Below, one piece after another: positions 6,730-7,084 of a stretch of 7,084 nt of DNA. This DNA comes from a bacterium (GTDB lineage Bacteria > Verrucomicrobiota > Verrucomicrobiae > Limisphaerales > J093). The DNA lies in assembly GCA_021839785.1 (NCBI GenBank), contig JAKCAB010000532.1, positions 1 through 7,084 on the forward strand, given 5' to 3'. Under the pieces are notes generated by a model. It saw only the letters and a program-made list of their open reading frames with translations, was not told the DNA's origin and did no database searches. Position numbers and translations under genes: made by a program. Positions within the stretch are counted from its first letter, which is position 1. Each line of letters opens with the position of its first letter.

Positions 6730-6776
6730 TTTCCGAAGCGCGATTTCCGAAGATTGCCAATTCGCGAAAAAGATTG
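6730..6776. promoter_or_regulatory. Short direct repeats and a palindrome upstream of parC
   Basis: TTTCCGAAG occurs twice, at 6730-6738 and 6744-6752 (14 bases apart). AAGATTG occurs at 6750-6756 and 6770-6776 (20 bases apart), and the perfect palindrome TTCGCGAA lies at 6761-6768. These sit 109-155 bases upstream of the chosen parC start and immediately before the alternative ATG at 6720. Repeated boxes of this kind could be regulator binding sites, but no standard promoter is readable and the motifs are short enough to arise by chance. Confidence 0.25.
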
Positions 6777-6842
6777 ACCCGGGGATTGCGGTCTGGTACT
6801 CGATCGCGCCAATCGGTATGAAGGGACCGTTTCAACCGACGC

Positions 6843-6964
6843 AGGCTCTCAGGCTCTCAGGCTCTCAGGCTCTCAGGCTCTCAGGCTCTCAGGCTCTCAG
6901 GCTCTCAGGCTCTCAGGCTCTCAGGCTCTCAGGCTCTCAGGCTCTCAGGCTCTCAGGCTCTCAG
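6843..6964. repeat. Perfect tandem array, 15 copies of the 8-base unit AGGCTCTC
   Basis: Fifteen identical copies of AGGCTCTC run from 6843 to 6962, followed by a partial AG before the pattern breaks at 6965. No unit carries a substitution, which points to recent expansion or active homogenisation by slipped-strand replication. Eight is not a multiple of three, so any frame through the array cycles through all phases and has no stop on the plus strand. It would read as repeats of RLSGSQAL, which I do not regard as coding. The array is 221 bases upstream of the chosen parC start, and 122 bases upstream of the alternative ATG. It should be copy-number variable between strains. Confidence 0.97.
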
Positions 6965-6977
6965 AGCGTGTCTGAAA

Positions 6978-7084
6978 ATGCCAGGACCGACGGTTGAAAT
7001 CGGAATTCCGGACGGCGCCGTGAAGAAATGCAGCAAGCGAGTGCAGTCGGCGCTTGACAGGAGCAGACCGGGGGGGCGGCCACC
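6978..7084 (+). other. Possible start of a short unrecognised ORF running off the right edge
   Basis: An ATG at 6978-6980 opens a frame that stays open to the window edge (35 codons). It begins MPGPTVEIGIPDGAVKKCSK and continues RVQSALDRSRPGGRP. I do not recognise a family. The amino-acid mix is ordinary and no Shine-Dalgarno is visible; the preceding bases are GCGTGTCTGAAA. The opposite strand is also open from the edge to a TGA at 6955-6953, giving 43 residues ending FRHALRA. The coding strand, if any, therefore cannot be decided. It may equally be part of a dispersed non-coding repeat. Confidence 0.25.

Noticed and set aside
6843..6964. A CRISPR array
   Set aside because: The units are 8 bases and directly contiguous, with no spacers; this is a simple tandem repeat.
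6482..6997. A plus-strand frame encoding repeats of RLSGSQAL through the tandem array
   Set aside because: Any frame through a stop-free 8-base array stays open. The upstream half is antisense to parC and no start signal is present.

Overview
The window is high-GC bacterial DNA without phage or CRISPR sequence. The topoisomerase resembles the ParC type known from Bacteroidota and Verrucomicrobiota. Together with a multi-BON envelope protein and the start of a SpoIIAA-like gene, this suggests a soil or sediment Verrucomicrobiota bacterium (Pedosphaera/Limisphaera-like). That assignment is inferred from remembered family resemblance, not from a search.

Layout, left to right. (1) 1-301, minus strand: the start of holB (DNA polymerase III delta-prime), running off the left edge. 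(2) 329-1798, minus: a complete L-rhamnulokinase gene, rhaB, 27 bases upstream of holB. (3) 1799-2508: a gene-poor stretch with several perfect hairpins. It contains a 33-codon remnant of the 3' end of a histone-deacetylase-family gene (2007-2105, minus). (4) 2509-4209, plus: a 5' stub of a SpoIIAA-like gene, with a good ribosome binding site, runs in frame into a secreted protein of six BON domains. (5) 4210-4464: a convergent intergenic region with a strong hairpin. (6) 4465-6621, minus: a complete ParC/GyrA-type topoisomerase subunit. (7) 6622-7084: the parC upstream region, a perfect 15-copy tandem array of an 8-base unit, and about 120 bases that stay open on both strands to the right edge.

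The intact genes do not form one pathway. holB and parC are replication and chromosome housekeeping genes, rhaB is sugar catabolism without its usual rha partners, and the BON protein is probably an envelope or stress protein. The most notable region is 2000-2650. It holds a 3' stub of one gene and a 5' stub of another, separated by hairpin-rich non-coding DNA, and the second stub may have given its start signals to the BON gene. The second notable feature is the 8-base array upstream of parC. I found no convincing new multi-gene system.
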